DNA of 64,000 nt from Pseudoclavibacter helvolus (GCF_014191305.1 NZ_JACHWJ010000005.1:370613-434612); one strand, 5' to 3'; shown: positions 25,884-37,374, counted from the stretch's first letter. A program made the numbers and translations. The notes: a model not told the origin generated them from the sequence alone.

Positions 25884-26795
25884 CTAGCGCTTCCCTAGCG
25901 TCGCCCGCGACCTGGCCTCGGCGCGCCACCGGCCAGGCGTCGTGCCGGTGTGACGCTGGAAGGCACGACTGAAGCCGGCCTGCGACTCGTACCCGAGGCC
26001 GCTAGCGACTGCGGCGATCGTCAGCTCGCTCCGCAGCAGCATCCCCTTCGCCGTCTCCATGCGCACGCGCGTGAGGTAGCCGATGGGGGTCTCACCGACC
26101 GACTCCTGGAAGCGCGCCGCGAAGACCGAGCGGGACATCCTCGCCACGCGCGCGAGCTCGTCGAGGGTCCACGGGTTCCCCGGCTGCTCGTGCAGCGCCT
26201 CGAGAGCTGCCGCGAGCTGCGGCTCGGCGACGTCGCGCAGCCAGCCTGCCGGCGCGCATCCCGCCTCGTTCCAGGCCCGCAGCGCCGTCGACACGATCGT
26301 CGTCGCGATTCGGCTACAGATCACCGCATCCCCGGGACGGGAGTGCGCGTCGCCTGGGGCCCCGCCGACCGTCCAAGCGCACGCCATGCCGTCGATGAGG
26401 GCGACCATCGACGGCTCCTGCACCGCGAAGTCACGCACCACCAGCAGAGCGGGCAGCGTCTCGGCCGCGGAGTGCGCGAGCTGAGCCTCCTCGAAGCCGA
26501 CATCGATGAGCTCGGCGCGTTCCGTCGCCAGCATCGAGGTGGTGTGCCCGCGCGGGAAGAACACGAGGTCGCCCGCCGACAGCTCGACGCTTGATGCCCG
26601 CGGCGGAAGCTGGGAACCCACGAGCCTCACGATGCCGCCGAAGACATACACGAACCCGGGCCCCGCGTGCTGCCGGGCGAGCGACTCACCCGCAGCGAGC
26701 TCGTTCCGGTGCGATCCGACAAGCGTCCATTCGAGGGACGCGAGGGCGCGATCGAGGGCATCGCTCGGGGGTGCGTGCAGCGTCGTCGTGCTCAC
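25884..26795 (-). CDS. AraC-family regulator with cupin sensor domain
   Basis: A 303-aa protein. The N-terminal ~190 residues are a cupin-6-type sensor (VYVFGGIVRLVG, LSAGDLVFFPRGHTTSM). The C-terminal 100 residues carry two helix-turn-helices: WTLDELARVARMSRSVFAAR and IAAVASGLGYESQAGFSRAF with the GTTPGRWR ending. It probably responds to a small molecule or redox signal and controls a nearby transporter or redox gene. The start is GTG 26795 or TTG 26801; neither has a strong ribosome-binding site. Confidence 0.88.
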   Translation of the reverse strand: MSTTTLHAPPSDALDRALASLEWTLVGSHRNELAAGESLARQHAGPGFVYVFGGIVRLVGSQLPPRASSVELSAGDLVFFPRGHTTSMLATERAELIDVGFEEAQLAHSAAETLPALLVVRDFAVQEPSMVALIDGMACAWTVGGAPGDAHSRPGDAVICSRIATTIVSTALRAWNEAGCAPAGWLRDVAEPQLAAALEALHEQPGNPWTLDELARVARMSRSVFAARFQESVGETPIGYLTRVRMETAKGMLLRSELTIAAVASGLGYESQAGFSRAFQRHTGTTPGRWRAEARSRATLGKR

Positions 26796-26835
26796 GTTCA
26801 ATCGAACGCTCGACGGCTGGTCCTTGTTCCGCGGC

Positions 26836-27351
26836 TCACCGAAGAGCGCGCAGGTACCGCCACCTCACCACGAGCTGCGCGGCCCGCAGCACTGGATAGA
26901 GCACACGCCAGGGACCAGAAGGCGCTGGCCGAGTCAGCGAGCGAATCGTGAACTCGACACGACCATCCACCCTCCGCACGACAAACGCCTCCTCTCCGCT
27001 GACGGGGTGGCCAGGCAGCGTGCGGTACGCGAAACCGACCCTGTCCGGCTCCTCGACGACGGCCACGACCTCGACGGGCTCCAGGATGCGCACGCCGCCC
27101 CAGCCCGCCACGATCGTCTGACGCGCCCCCACCGCCGTCGGAATGTGAGCCGGATGCACCTCGAATCCGCTGCGGGTCTTCACCCGCCACAGCAGCACAT
27201 CCGCCGCCGCTCGATCCCAGAGCGCATCGCCCTCGCCGAGCACCACCGTCTTCTCGAACCGCCTGAAACCGCCCGCGCCGGACTGCCAGGCGTCGCGCGG
27301 CCACACCTCGAGGTGCGGCCGCGTGAGGGCCCGCTCTTGGTTCGTCGGCAT
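26836..27351 (-). CDS. DUF1990-family protein
   Basis: A 171-aa protein of the DUF1990 family: GFRRFEKTVVLGEGDALWDR, then a hydrophobic barrel-like core with AGWGGVRILEPVEVV and FAYRTLPGHPVSGEEAFVV. The fold resembles START/lipocalin-like binding domains. No enzymatic role is established for the family. It has no signal peptide. The ATG at 27351 is taken because residues upstream come from the palindromic repeat and read like noise. Its 5' region contains copy A of the dispersed palindromic element. Confidence 0.82.
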   Translation of the reverse strand: MPTNQERALTRPHLEVWPRDAWQSGAGGFRRFEKTVVLGEGDALWDRAAADVLLWRVKTRSGFEVHPAHIPTAVGARQTIVAGWGGVRILEPVEVVAVVEEPDRVGFAYRTLPGHPVSGEEAFVVRRVDGRVEFTIRSLTRPAPSGPWRVLYPVLRAAQLVVRWRYLRALR

Positions 27352-27376
27352 AGCCCCAGCCTGACACCCTCCGCTC

Positions 27377-27447
27377 CGTCTCGGGATGGGCTCCACACTT
27401 CGGGATGCCTTGCAACCCATAGGGAAGCGCGAGAAGCATCCGGAGAG
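27377..27447. repeat. Dispersed palindromic intergenic element, copy A
   Basis: Contains GTCTCGGGATGGGCTCC, then CTTCGGGATGCCTTGCAACCCAT, written here as CTTCGGGATGCC joined to TTGCAACCCAT, and a degenerate right arm (AAGCATCCGGAGAG). It shares the element core TTGCAACCCAT with copies at 28964, 48939 and 63098. This copy lies in a divergent region and is the most degenerate. Confidence 0.7.
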
Positions 27448-27495
27448 CCCGGCTGTCGCTACGATGTGGCCATCCCCTGAGCATCGGAGCCCCTC

Positions 27496-27861
27496 GTGAA
27501 AACACTCGGCGTCAGCATCGCAGTCGCGGCAGCAACGCTCCTGTTCATCACCGGATGCGCAGGGTCACCCGCATCCGCAGCCGGCAGCTGGGGCACGCCA
27601 GACTCGAGTGGTCAGGGCGAACCCGGCCTCAACCTCTCCGACGATGGCAAGGTCACGGGCAACGACGGCTGCAATCGACTCATGGGCGACTGGACCGAGA
27701 CTGACGGCAAGGTCGAGTTCGGGGCACTCGCCTCAACGATGATGTTCTGCGAGGGCGTCGACACGTGGCTCGTCGGTGCAACGGCAGCCGAGGTCGACGG
27801 CGATTCCCTCGTGGTCTTCAACGAAGCAGGCGACCAGATCGGGACGCTCCCCCGCGGCTGA
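27496..27861 (+). CDS. META-domain (HslJ-like) lipoprotein
   Basis: A 121-aa protein. The signal peptide ends in the lipobox FITGC (Cys near residue 21). The mature domain has META/HslJ features: PGLNLSDDGKVTGNDGCNRL and the second Cys in MMFCEG, the usual pattern GxxGCN...C. It is a surface lipoprotein. META domains occur in heat-shock protein HslJ and in secreted virulence proteins, with roles in stress or antibiotic tolerance in some species. The GTG at 27496 has a GGAG site upstream. Confidence 0.88.
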   Translation: MKTLGVSIAVAAATLLFITGCAGSPASAAGSWGTPDSSGQGEPGLNLSDDGKVTGNDGCNRLMGDWTETDGKVEFGALASTMMFCEGVDTWLVGATAAEVDGDSLVVFNEAGDQIGTLPRG

Positions 27862-27964
27862 TATCAGTCCCAACGCACGTCGTCATGGCGGGGCAATCCG
27901 GCGAGCCCGCACGCTCCGAATACCCCCACAGAGACAACCACTGACCGGAGGGTAGGATTCTGCG

Positions 27965-28951
27965 TTGATCATGCTTTCCTTCTCCCAGCCTCAGCCAGTG
28001 CACTCGCGCATCGTCGGAGTCGGCTATGAGTCGCCAGAGCGCGTCGTCACAAACGACGAGTTGTCGCTGACCCTCGACACGAGCGACGACTGGATCACCT
28101 CGCGTGTCGGTATCCGCGAACGCCGACTTGCCGCAGACGGGCAGAGCGTCACCGACCTCGCGGCCGCTGCAGGCGTCAAGGCGCTGCTGTCAGCTGACGT
28201 GCATGGCACCGACATCGACATGGTCATCGTTGCCACGATGACCGCGATGGACCGCTCGCCTTCGACGGCCGCGCAGGTCGCGGCCCGCATCGGCGCAACC
28301 CACCCCGTCGCGTTCGACCTCAACGCGGCGTGCGCCGGCTTCTCCCAGGCGCTTGCCGTCGCCGACCAGGCCATCCGGGCTGGCTCCGCGAGCCGCGCGC
28401 TCATCATCGGGGCCGAGCGCATGAGCGACTTCATGGACTGGACCGACCGCACCACCGCCATCCTCATGGCCGACGGTGCAGGCGCCGTTGTCCTCGAGCG
28501 CAGCGAGACCGCAGGCGTCGCCCCCGTCGCCTGGGGGTCGCAACCCGAGCTCGGCAACCTGGTGCGCATCCAGCAGCCATCTGGCCGCTTCGAGCAGGAA
28601 GGCCGCAGCGTCTTCCGCTGGGCCATCACGCAGGCGCAGCACGTCGCCATCGACGCCCTCGCGAAAGGCGGAGTGCGCGCGGATGAGCTCGTCGCGTTTG
28701 TCCCGCACCAGGCGAACCTGCGCATCATCGATGCCCTCGGCAAGCAGCTGGGACTCGCAGAAGAGGTCGTCGCACGCGACGTCGTCTACTCGGGAAACAC
28801 CTCGGCCGCATCCATCCCGATCGCCCTCGCGAAGCAGGTCGAGGCCGGCGTCGCCGAGCCTGGCGGCCCCGCGCTGCTCCTCGGATTCGGCGGCGGCTTC
28901 TGCTACTCGGGCCAGGTCATCGCGTTCCCCGAGGTCCGCAACCCCGCGTAG
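27965..28951 (+). CDS. fabH: 3-oxoacyl-ACP synthase III (KAS III)
   Basis: A 328-aa protein that condenses an acyl-CoA with malonyl-ACP to start fatty-acid synthesis. The Cys-His-Asn triad is visible: AACAGF (Cys), PHQAN (His), GNTSAAS (Asn). Length is typical. The start is TTG 27965 with an AGGA site about 8 nt upstream; an ATG at 27971 is the alternative. It stands alone, away from any fabD-acpP-fabF cluster, so it could be a second KAS III for branched primers or a dedicated pathway enzyme. Copy B of the palindromic element follows. Confidence 0.92.
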   Translation: MIMLSFSQPQPVHSRIVGVGYESPERVVTNDELSLTLDTSDDWITSRVGIRERRLAADGQSVTDLAAAAGVKALLSADVHGTDIDMVIVATMTAMDRSPSTAAQVAARIGATHPVAFDLNAACAGFSQALAVADQAIRAGSASRALIIGAERMSDFMDWTDRTTAILMADGAGAVVLERSETAGVAPVAWGSQPELGNLVRIQQPSGRFEQEGRSVFRWAITQAQHVAIDALAKGGVRADELVAFVPHQANLRIIDALGKQLGLAEEVVARDVVYSGNTSAASIPIALAKQVEAGVAEPGGPALLLGFGGGFCYSGQVIAFPEVRNPA

Positions 28952-28963
28952 CCACCCAACGGA

Positions 28964-29033
28964 GTCTGCGGATGGGTTCCTCACCTCCGGATGGGTTGCA
29001 AGCCATCCCGAGATAAGAAATCCATCCCGAGAC
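28964..29033. repeat. Dispersed palindromic intergenic element, copy B
   Basis: The left arm GTCTGCGGATGGGTTCC and right arm ATCCATCCCGAGAC flank a core GGATGGGTTGCAAGCCATCC, itself nearly palindromic. It lies between convergent genes (fabH and the ROK repressor), so it would form a hairpin in both transcripts. Confidence 0.8.
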
Positions 29034-29075
29034 ACCCGAGGCACCCGGGGCGCCGGCACTACCGGCGCGCGGGCG

Positions 29076-30227
29076 CTACCGCTGCAGGTGGGCGCGCTCG
29101 ATGAGCGCCTGGAACTGCAGCTCGGCGGCGCCGATGAAGAGCAGGTCGCTGCCGAGCCCGGCCCGCACGACCTCGACCTCGCCGTAGTTCGGGGCGAGGG
29201 TGTACTCGGCCAGGATCTCCAGGAAGTAGTCGCGCTCGAGGTCCAGGAGCACGCCGAGGAACCCTCCGAGCACCACTCTCTCTGGGTTGAGGATGTTGAT
29301 CATGTTGCGCACGCCGACGCTCAGCACCCCGAGCTGGCGGTGCGTCTCAAGCTTCACGGCCGGGTCGATGTTCTGCTGCAGCATACGCTCGAGCTCGCCG
29401 TCGCTGGCGCTCTTCGTGCCAAGCGCGGCGAGCAGTCGTCGCCTGCTGACAACCCGCTCGAGCTCGTCGTCGCCCGAATTGCCGAGCGCCGCGGGAGTCG
29501 CGACGAGGTTGTGGCCGAACTCGCCCGCGTAGCCGGCCACGCCGTGCAGCAGGCGGTCGTCGGCGATGATGCCGCCGCCGATGCCGCTCGCGCCGCCGTT
29601 CATGTAGAGCATGTTGCTGATGCCACGGCCCGCGCCGAAGATGTGCTCGGCGACGGCACCGAGGTTGGCGTCGTTCGCGGCGAGCACGGGCAAGCCGGTG
29701 GCCTTCTGCAGCTGCTCGGCGAGCGGCACGTCGCGCCACTCGAAGTGGGGAACCCAACGCACGAACCCGTCGGAGGCACGGACGAGTCCCGGTACGGCGA
29801 CGCCGATACCGACGCATTCGTAGAGGGTGTCGAGGCTCTCACTGAGTCCCTCGACGAGGGCCTTGACGATCGCGACGGCTTCCTTCGCGGTCGGCGGCTT
29901 CTCCGTCTCGAAGCGGATGCGCTTCAGCAGTTCGCCGCGGAAGCTCACGACGCCCACGTTGAGCGCATCCACTTCTGGCACGACCGCGACGGCGACGATC
30001 TTGTCGCACAGCCCGACGATGGGGCTGGGCCTGCCGACGAGGTTGGTGGCGACGGGCTCCTGCTCCTCGACGATGCCGCGGTCGGCGAGCTCGGCGACAA
30101 GTGCTGCGATGGTGGAGCGGTTGAGGCCCGTCTCGCGCGTCAGCTCGGCTCGCGAGGCCTGACCGCCGCGGTGGAGGCGCTCGAGGATGAGCGAGAGGTT
30201 TGACGAGGCGACGCGGTCGGTGGGCAT
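29076..30227 (-). CDS. ROK-family repressor (XylR-like)
   Basis: A 383-aa protein. The N-terminal winged helix (HRGGQASRAELTRETGLNRS) is followed by a ROK sugar-kinase-like domain with DANLGAVAEHIFGAGRG, GAGRG and the Gly-rich GGASGIGGGIIADD. The zinc-site motif of active ROK kinases (C-x-C-G-x2-G-C) is absent: the corresponding segment is HGVAGYAGEFGHNLV, then no Cys cluster. It is therefore a sugar-responsive repressor. It lies downstream of the monosaccharide ABC genes and opposite xylA-xylB, so xylose control is the likely job. The ATG at 30227 has an AAAGAGGAC site. Confidence 0.88.
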   Translation of the reverse strand: MPTDRVASSNLSLILERLHRGGQASRAELTRETGLNRSTIAALVAELADRGIVEEQEPVATNLVGRPSPIVGLCDKIVAVAVVPEVDALNVGVVSFRGELLKRIRFETEKPPTAKEAVAIVKALVEGLSESLDTLYECVGIGVAVPGLVRASDGFVRWVPHFEWRDVPLAEQLQKATGLPVLAANDANLGAVAEHIFGAGRGISNMLYMNGGASGIGGGIIADDRLLHGVAGYAGEFGHNLVATPAALGNSGDDELERVVSRRRLLAALGTKSASDGELERMLQQNIDPAVKLETHRQLGVLSVGVRNMINILNPERVVLGGFLGVLLDLERDYFLEILAEYTLAPNYGEVEVVRAGLGSDLLFIGAAELQFQALIERAHLQR

Positions 30228-30311
30228 GCCCGTCCTCTTTCTCTCACTCGTCACGGTCTTGCATGGCTGATCTTGCTCTGATTCTGGGCAGGCTGGCGCT
30301 CGGCCGAGCCG

Positions 30312-30349
30312 TTCCGTCGCCCGCACTGTGTTCAGCGCGGGCGACGGAA
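30312..30349 (-). terminator. Hairpin after the monosaccharide permease gene
   Basis: A perfect 13-bp inverted repeat, TTCCGTCGCCCGC and GCGGGCGACGGAA, with a 12-nt loop. It sits 6 bp past the permease stop and before the ROK gene, so it probably ends or weakens read-through into the repressor. Confidence 0.75.
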
Positions 30350-30354
30350 TTCGA

Positions 30355-31559
30355 TCAGCTGCGTCCGCCTCGGCGCTTGCCGAGCACGTCGATCGCAACG
30401 GCGAGCAGCAGCACGAGGCCCTTGATGACCGACTGCCAGGCCGAGTCGACCGAGAGGATCGAGAGTCCCATGTTCAGGACGCCCATGATCATCGCACCGA
30501 TGACTGCGCCGATAACCGTACCAACTCCGCCGGTCACGGCCGCGCCGCCGATGAAGGCCGCGGCGATCGCGTCGAGCTCGTACGTGTTTCCTGCCGAGGC
30601 GACGGCGCCACCTGCGCGGGCCGTCGTGACGATGCCGGCGAGTGCCGCGAGCACGCCCATGTTGACGAAGATGAGGAAGTTGACGCGCTCGGTGCGCACA
30701 CCGCTCATCTTCGCGGCGAAGAGGTTGCCACCCATCGCGTAGACGTTCCGCCCGAAGACGGTGCGCTGCAGGATGAACGTGTACAGCATGATGAGCACGG
30801 CCAGGATGATCAGGATGATCGGGAGGCCCTTGTGCGCCGAGAGCAGCCAGGCGAAGGCGAGCACCGCGATGGCGACGATCGCGAGCTTCGCGATGAGGGC
30901 GGCGCCAGGCTCGACGGGGAGGTCCAGCTTCTTGCGGCGGGCGCGGGTGCGGAGCTGGCTGCCGATGACGGCAGCGACGACCACAAGCGCGATGAGCATG
31001 GTGACAACGTCGTGCCCGCCGAGCATCGTGCCGAGCGATTGCGGCAGCGAGCCCTTGCCAATGGCGACGAACTCGTCAGGAAGCGCGTTGATCGTGCCGC
31101 CGGTGAGGAGGACAAGCGTGAGGCCTCTGAAGAGCAGCATGCCGGCTAGCGTCACGATGAACGCCGGTATGCCAACGTAGGCGATCCAGAATCCCTGCCA
31201 GACGCCGATCACCGCCCCGGCTGCGAGGCCGATGAGCACTGCCGCGAACCACGGCAGCCCCCATTGGGTGATGGCGATGGCCGTGATGGCACCGACGACG
31301 GCGACCACCGAGCCGACCGACAGGTCGATGTGGCCCGCGATGATCACGATGATCATGCCGACCGCGAGGATCAGCACGTACGCGTTCTGCTGGATGAGGT
31401 TGTTGATGTTGGCGGGCAGCAGCAGCTTCCCGCCGGTGAGGATCTGGAACAGGATGATGATGACGGCGAGTGCGCCGAGGATCCCGTACTGGCGGACGTC
31501 GACGGACATCCTCACTTTGCGGGTGCCTGCTTCTTGCGCGGCCTCGGTGTTCGTGGTGG

Positions 31560-31563
<4 letters not shown>
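30355..31563 (-). CDS. mmsB: Multiple-monosaccharide ABC transporter permease
   Basis: A 402-aa inner-membrane protein with about ten helices (BPD_transp_2 family). The GIDLSVG-type motif appears as [17 protein letters not shown], and the EAA-like coupling loop as [13 protein letters not shown]. Length and sequence character match the MmsB/GguB class rather than shorter RbsC. It forms the channel for xylose, arabinose, galactose or similar sugars together with the ATPase encoded just upstream (4-bp overlap) and the ChvE-like binding protein. Last gene of the transporter operon. Confidence 0.92.
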
Positions 31564-33101
<1,538 letters not shown>

Positions 33102-33173
33102 TGCTCCGTCTCACTTTCCGAGCGTCGCTGCTCGGCGTTGCTTCGCGCACCAGTGCGCGAGCTGCCACAGAAT

Positions 33174-33215
33174 CGCGCTCGGGCTGGTGTGGGGGGCACA
33201 GCCAGCCCGAGCGCG
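33174..33215 (-). terminator. Intercistronic hairpin after the sugar-binding protein gene
   Basis: A perfect 14-bp inverted repeat, CGCGCTCGGGCTGG and CCAGCCCGAGCGCG, with a 14-nt G-rich loop, 23 bp past the binding-protein stop. It may act as a partial terminator or RNA stabiliser that keeps binding protein above ATPase and permease. Confidence 0.7.
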
Positions 33216-33238
33216 TTCAGTGTGGTGTCGGCGACTCG

Positions 33239-34360
33239 TTAGAGTCCGACGTCCGATGCCTTGAGGAAGCCGCTGTCGATGAGCTTCGTCTGCACGGTGT
33301 CCTTCGTGACGACCTCGGGGTCGAGGAGGTACGAGGGGACGACCTTGACGCCGTTGTCGTAGCTTTCGGTGTCGTTGACTTCGACGTCGGTGCCAGCCTT
33401 GAGCGACTCGATCATGGCGAAGACCTGGTCTCCGAGGAGGCGGGTGTCCTTCCAGACCGTCATGGACTGCTTGTCGGCGAGGATGTTGACGACGGATGCC
33501 TTGTCAGCGTCCTGACCCGTGAGGATCGGCCACTCGGCGCCAGGCGTGTAGCCGGAGGAGACGAGCGCCTCTGCGATGCCCTGAGCGAGGCTGTCGTTCG
33601 GCGAGAGGACGACGTCGACCTTCTTGTCGCTGTAGTTCGAGGCGAGACGGTTCTCCATCTCGTCCTGAGCGCCAGCGCTCTCCCAGCCCTGGATGCCAAC
33701 GGAGGCCCAGTCATCGTTCGATGCAGGTGCCTTGCCGGAGGCGACGACGAGCTTGCCTTCGTCGATGTACGGCTTGAGGACGTCCCATGCGCCGGAGAAG
33801 AAGAACTTGGCGTTGTTGTCGTCCGGGCTGCCGGCGAAGGGCTCGAGGTAGAACGGGCCTGGCTGGTTCTCGAGGTCGAGCGTGTCGACGATGTACTCGC
33901 CCTGGAGCTTGCCAACCGCGTAGTTGTCGAACGTCGCGTAGTAGTCGACGTTCTCCGTGTCGTTGATGAGGCGGTCGTAGGCGATGATCGTGATGCCTTC
34001 GTCAGCCGCATCCTGCAGGACCGGCGCAAGCACCGAACCGTCGATGGCGGCGACGACGATGACGTCGACTCCGGAGGCGATCTGATTCTGGATCTGCGAG
34101 ATCTGCGTGTCCGGGTCGTTCTCGGCGTACTGGAGGTCGGTCGTGAAACCTGCCTCGTCGAGCTTGGACTGGAGCTGCGCTCCGTCGTTGATCCAACGCT
34201 CGAGCTCGCGGGTCGGCATCGAGATGCCAACGCTCTCGACCTCGACTGCTGCTCCTGCTTCGCCGGTTGCTGCTGGGTCTGCTGGCGCGTCGCATGCGGT
34301 GAGACCGAGTGCGAGGCCTCCAACGACTGCGAGACCGAGCAACTTCTTCGTTGCTGACAT
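33239..34360 (-). CDS. chvE: ChvE-like monosaccharide-binding lipoprotein
   Basis: A 373-aa protein. The signal peptide ends in the lipobox LTAC (Cys near residue 23). The mature part is a type I periplasmic-binding-fold protein (Peripla_BP_4): GISMPTRELERWINDG, DVIVVAAIDGSVLAPVLQDA, YDRLI, SPNDSLAQGIAEAL and TGQDAD. These match the ChvE/MmsE branch that binds xylose, galactose and related sugars. The ATG at 34360 is preferred for ribosome-binding-site spacing (11 nt); the ATG at 34369 lies only 2 nt from the GAGAGG. It is divergent from xylA and probably carries xylose. Confidence 0.92.
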   Translation of the reverse strand: MSATKKLLGLAVVGGLALGLTACDAPADPAATGEAGAAVEVESVGISMPTRELERWINDGAQLQSKLDEAGFTTDLQYAENDPDTQISQIQNQIASGVDVIVVAAIDGSVLAPVLQDAADEGITIIAYDRLINDTENVDYYATFDNYAVGKLQGEYIVDTLDLENQPGPFYLEPFAGSPDDNNAKFFFSGAWDVLKPYIDEGKLVVASGKAPASNDDWASVGIQGWESAGAQDEMENRLASNYSDKKVDVVLSPNDSLAQGIAEALVSSGYTPGAEWPILTGQDADKASVVNILADKQSMTVWKDTRLLGDQVFAMIESLKAGTDVEVNDTESYDNGVKVVPSYLLDPEVVTKDTVQTKLIDSGFLKASDVGL

Positions 34361-34581
34361 GAAGGTCATTTCCTCTCTGAAATGTCTTGCCCTAAGTTGT
34401 CGCGCCAAACATATACCTACTTGGGTCCGGTTGTGCAACCTCGTGTCGGATTCGTGACAAAACTGGCCCCGTCCGCCACACGACACCGGATGCATCCGGA
34501 AGTGATGGTGGAAATGACACAACAACTTGCTATATGTTGCTCACTGAAACTTATCAACGACGATACCTAGAACGGACTCTC
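34361..34581. promoter_or_regulatory. Divergent control region, sugar transporter / xylA
   Basis: A 221-bp, locally AT-richer region. Related motifs face each gene: CCAAACATATACCTACTTGG at 34405-34424 on plus, and CAACATATAGCAAGTTGTTG on minus near 34516-34536. Both hold (A)ACATATA and may be the ROK/XylR operators and promoters. GTTGTGCAAC (34430-34439) is a small palindrome. No gene seen. Confidence 0.45.
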
Positions 34582-35775
34582 ATGTCTCTGACTCCCACCC
34601 CCGCAGACAAGTTCTCCTTTGGTCTGTGGACCGTCGGCTACAACGGGACCGACCCGTTTGGTGGCCCGACGCGCGCCGACCTCGACGTGGTGCACGTTGT
34701 TGAGAAGCTCGCCGAGGCCGGGGCCTACGGACTCACGTTCCACGACGACGACCTCTTCCCCTTCGGCTCCACCGACGAGGTGCGCGACTCGCAGATCTCC
34801 CGCCTCCGCGGGGCACTGGATGCGACGGGGCTTGTCGTTCCGATGGTCACGACGAACCTCTTCTCGGCTCCCGTCTTCAAGGACGGCGGCTTCACCTCGA
34901 ACGACCGCGACGTGCGCCGCTTCGCGCTGCGCAAGGTGCTCCGCAACCTCGACCTCGCAGCGTCCCTCGGCGCCGAGACGTTTGTCATGTGGGGCGGGCG
35001 CGAGGGTGCGGAGTACGACTCCGCGAAGGACATCCGCCAGGCCCTCGAGCGGTACCGCGAGGCCGTGAACCTGCTCGGCGACTACGTCACCGACAAGGGC
35101 TACAACATCCGCTTCGCGATCGAGCCCAAGCCGAACGAGCCCCGCGGCGACATCCTCCTCCCCACGGTCGGGCACGCGCTCGCGTTCATCGAGACCCTCG
35201 AGCGTCCGGAGCTCGTCGGCGTGAACCCCGAGGTCGGGCACGAGCAGATGGCGGGCCTGAACTTCGCGGCCGGTATCGCGCAGGCCCTCTACCAGGGCAA
35301 GCTCTTCCACATCGACCTCAACGGGCAACGCGGCATCAAGTACGACCAGGACCTCGTCTTCGGGCACGGCGACCTGCAGAACGCGTTCGCGCTCGTCGAC
35401 CTGCTCGAGAACGGCGGCCCCAACGGCGGCCAGACCTACACGGGACCGCGCCACTTCGACTACAAGCCCTCCCGCACCGAGGACGAGACGGGCGTGTGGG
35501 AGTCGGCAGCGGCGAACATGCGCACCTACCTACTCCTCAAGGAGCGCGCTGCGGCCTTCCGCGCCGACCCCGAAGTGCAGGAAGCCCTCGCTGCGTCGCG
35601 CGTCGACGAGCTCTCCACGAACACGCTCGGCGAAGGCGAGACGTACGACGACTTCCTCGCGGACCGCTCCGCATTCGAGGACTTCGACGCGAACGCGTAC
35701 TTCAACGGCAAGGGCTTCGGCTTCGTGCGCCTGCAGCAGCTCGCGCTCGAGCACCTCATGGGCGCCCGCGGCTAG
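34582..35775 (+). CDS. xylA: Xylose isomerase
   Basis: A 397-aa protein that converts D-xylose to D-xylulose. Diagnostic segments: [10 protein letters not shown] (catalytic His), [24 protein letters not shown] (metal-binding Glu), [28 protein letters not shown] and [11 protein letters not shown]. Length and lack of an N-terminal insert fit the class I, actinobacterial type. The ATG at 34582 begins [11 protein letters not shown], the canonical start. A strong hairpin separates it from xylB. Confidence 0.97.
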   Translation: MSLTPTPADKFSFGLWTVGYNGTDPFGGPTRADLDVVHVVEKLAEAGAYGLTFHDDDLFPFGSTDEVRDSQISRLRGALDATGLVVPMVTTNLFSAPVFKDGGFTSNDRDVRRFALRKVLRNLDLAASLGAETFVMWGGREGAEYDSAKDIRQALERYREAVNLLGDYVTDKGYNIRFAIEPKPNEPRGDILLPTVGHALAFIETLERPELVGVNPEVGHEQMAGLNFAAGIAQALYQGKLFHIDLNGQRGIKYDQDLVFGHGDLQNAFALVDLLENGGPNGGQTYTGPRHFDYKPSRTEDETGVWESAAANMRTYLLLKERAAAFRADPEVQEALAASRVDELSTNTLGEGETYDDFLADRSAFEDFDANAYFNGKGFGFVRLQQLALEHLMGARG

Positions 35776-35820
35776 CCAGCCGGCAACCAGCACCCGACGA
35801 CCTCCCCCGTCCCCCGCGCA

Positions 35821-35874
35821 GAGCTGCGGCGGATGCACCCACGTCTCACGAGACGCGTGCATCCGCCCCAGCTC
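35821..35874 (+). terminator. Long hairpin between xylA and xylB
   Basis: Arms GAGCTGCGGCGGATGCAC and GTGCATCCGCCCCAGCTC are nearly complementary, with an inner CGTCT/AGACG pair. It lies 45 bp after the xylA stop and 60 bp before xylB. No U-tract follows, so it may be a partial terminator or stabiliser giving more XylA than XylB. Confidence 0.7.
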
Positions 35875-35934
35875 TGTCGTGCATCCTCAAGCACCCTCTC
35901 TCAACACAGCACCTTCTCTACAGAAAGCAGACCC

Positions 35935-37374
35935 ATGCTCGTCGCCGGCTTCGATTCGAGTACGCAGAGCTGCAAGCTCGTCATCCGCGACGCGGAGACG
36001 GGCGAGCTCATCCGCCAGGGGCGTGCGTCCCACTTGCCCGGCACGGAGGTGGACCCTGCGAACTGGTGGGCAGCCGCCCAGGAGGCAACCGCGGCCGCAG
36101 GAGGACTCGACGACGTCACCGCCATCTCCGTCGCCGGCCAGCAGCACGGCATGGTCGCCCTCGACGCCGACGGCAACGTGGTGCGCGATGCCCTGCTCTG
36201 GAACGACACTCGCAGCGCAGGAGCCGCCCGCGACCTCATCGCGGAGTTCGGCCAGGAGACGCTCGTCGAGCGCACCGGGCTTGTGCCCGTCGCGTCCTTC
36301 ACCATCACGAAGCTTCGCTGGCTCCGGGATGCGGAGCCGGAGAACGCGGCCCGCGTTGCTGCCGTCGCGCTCCCCCACGACTGGCTGACGTGGCGCCTCC
36401 TCGGCTACGGCCCGGCCGGCGAGAGCCCCCTCGGCGCTGACCTCACGAAGCTCACGACCGACCGCTCCGACGCGTCCGGGACCGGTTACTGGTCGCCGTT
36501 CACGGGCGAATACGACCGCGAGCTGCTCGTCGCGGCACTCGGCCACGACGTCATCCTCCCGCGCGTGCTCGGCCCGTCAGAGGTGGCGGGCAAGACGCCA
36601 GCGGGAGCGCTCGTCGCTGCCGGGGCTGGCGACAATGCGGGCGCGGCGCTTGGTCTCAACGCTCGCGCGGGCGACGTGGTCGTGTCCATCGGCACTTCTG
36701 GCACCGTCTTCTCCGTCGCGGACCGACCCGTCGTCGACCCGCAGGGCGGGCTCGCGGGCTTCGCGGATGCGACCGGCGAGTTCCTCCCCCTCTCCGCAAC
36801 GCTCAACGCGGCCCGGGTCATCGACACGACGGCGGAGGTGCTCGGCGTCGACCACGAGGAGTTCGGTCGCCTCGCCGCATCAGCCCAAATCGGGTCCGGA
36901 GGCCTCGCGTTTGTGCCGTACCTCGACGGCGAGCGCACCCCCGACCTGCCGAACGCGACGGCGTCGCTGCTGGGCATGACGCGCGGATCCTTCACTCGCG
37001 AGAACCTCGCGCGCGCCGCGGTCGAGGGCATGCTCGGGAGCCTCGCGCAGGCGCTCGACGCCCACCGTGCGCTTGGCGTCGAGGCGAAGCGGGTCATGCT
37101 CATCGGCGGTGCCGCGCTGAGCGAGGGTGTGCGCGCCGTGGCCCCGACGCTGTTCGAGGTGCCCGTCGAGATCCCCGCGCCTGGCGAGTACGTCGCCGAC
37201 GGGGCCGCGCGCCAGGCGGCGTGGGTCGCAACCGGACAGCGCCCGGACTGGCCCGTCGAGACCATCGCGCGCCTCGAGCCCGCCCCCGACGCCGCGCTCC
37301 GCGCCCGCTACGCCGCAGCTGAGGGGCTGGCGCGCGAGGCCGAGGAGGAAGGAAGGGGCCTGCACGCAGTCTGA
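35935..37374 (+). CDS. xylB: Xylulokinase
   Basis: A 479-aa FGGY-family kinase that phosphorylates D-xylulose to xylulose 5-phosphate. Phosphate-1 motif FDSSTQSCK near the N-terminus, [14 protein letters not shown] with the catalytic-region Asp, [20 protein letters not shown], and the phosphate-2/adenosine segments SIGTSGTVF and [13 protein letters not shown]. Usual length. The ATG at 35935 has only a weak AAAG site. With xylA and the divergent transporter and ROK gene it makes a complete xylose utilisation locus. Confidence 0.95.
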   Translation: MLVAGFDSSTQSCKLVIRDAETGELIRQGRASHLPGTEVDPANWWAAAQEATAAAGGLDDVTAISVAGQQHGMVALDADGNVVRDALLWNDTRSAGAARDLIAEFGQETLVERTGLVPVASFTITKLRWLRDAEPENAARVAAVALPHDWLTWRLLGYGPAGESPLGADLTKLTTDRSDASGTGYWSPFTGEYDRELLVAALGHDVILPRVLGPSEVAGKTPAGALVAAGAGDNAGAALGLNARAGDVVVSIGTSGTVFSVADRPVVDPQGGLAGFADATGEFLPLSATLNAARVIDTTAEVLGVDHEEFGRLAASAQIGSGGLAFVPYLDGERTPDLPNATASLLGMTRGSFTRENLARAAVEGMLGSLAQALDAHRALGVEAKRVMLIGGAALSEGVRAVAPTLFEVPVEIPAPGEYVADGAARQAAWVATGQRPDWPVETIARLEPAPDAALRARYAAAEGLAREAEEEGRGLHAV

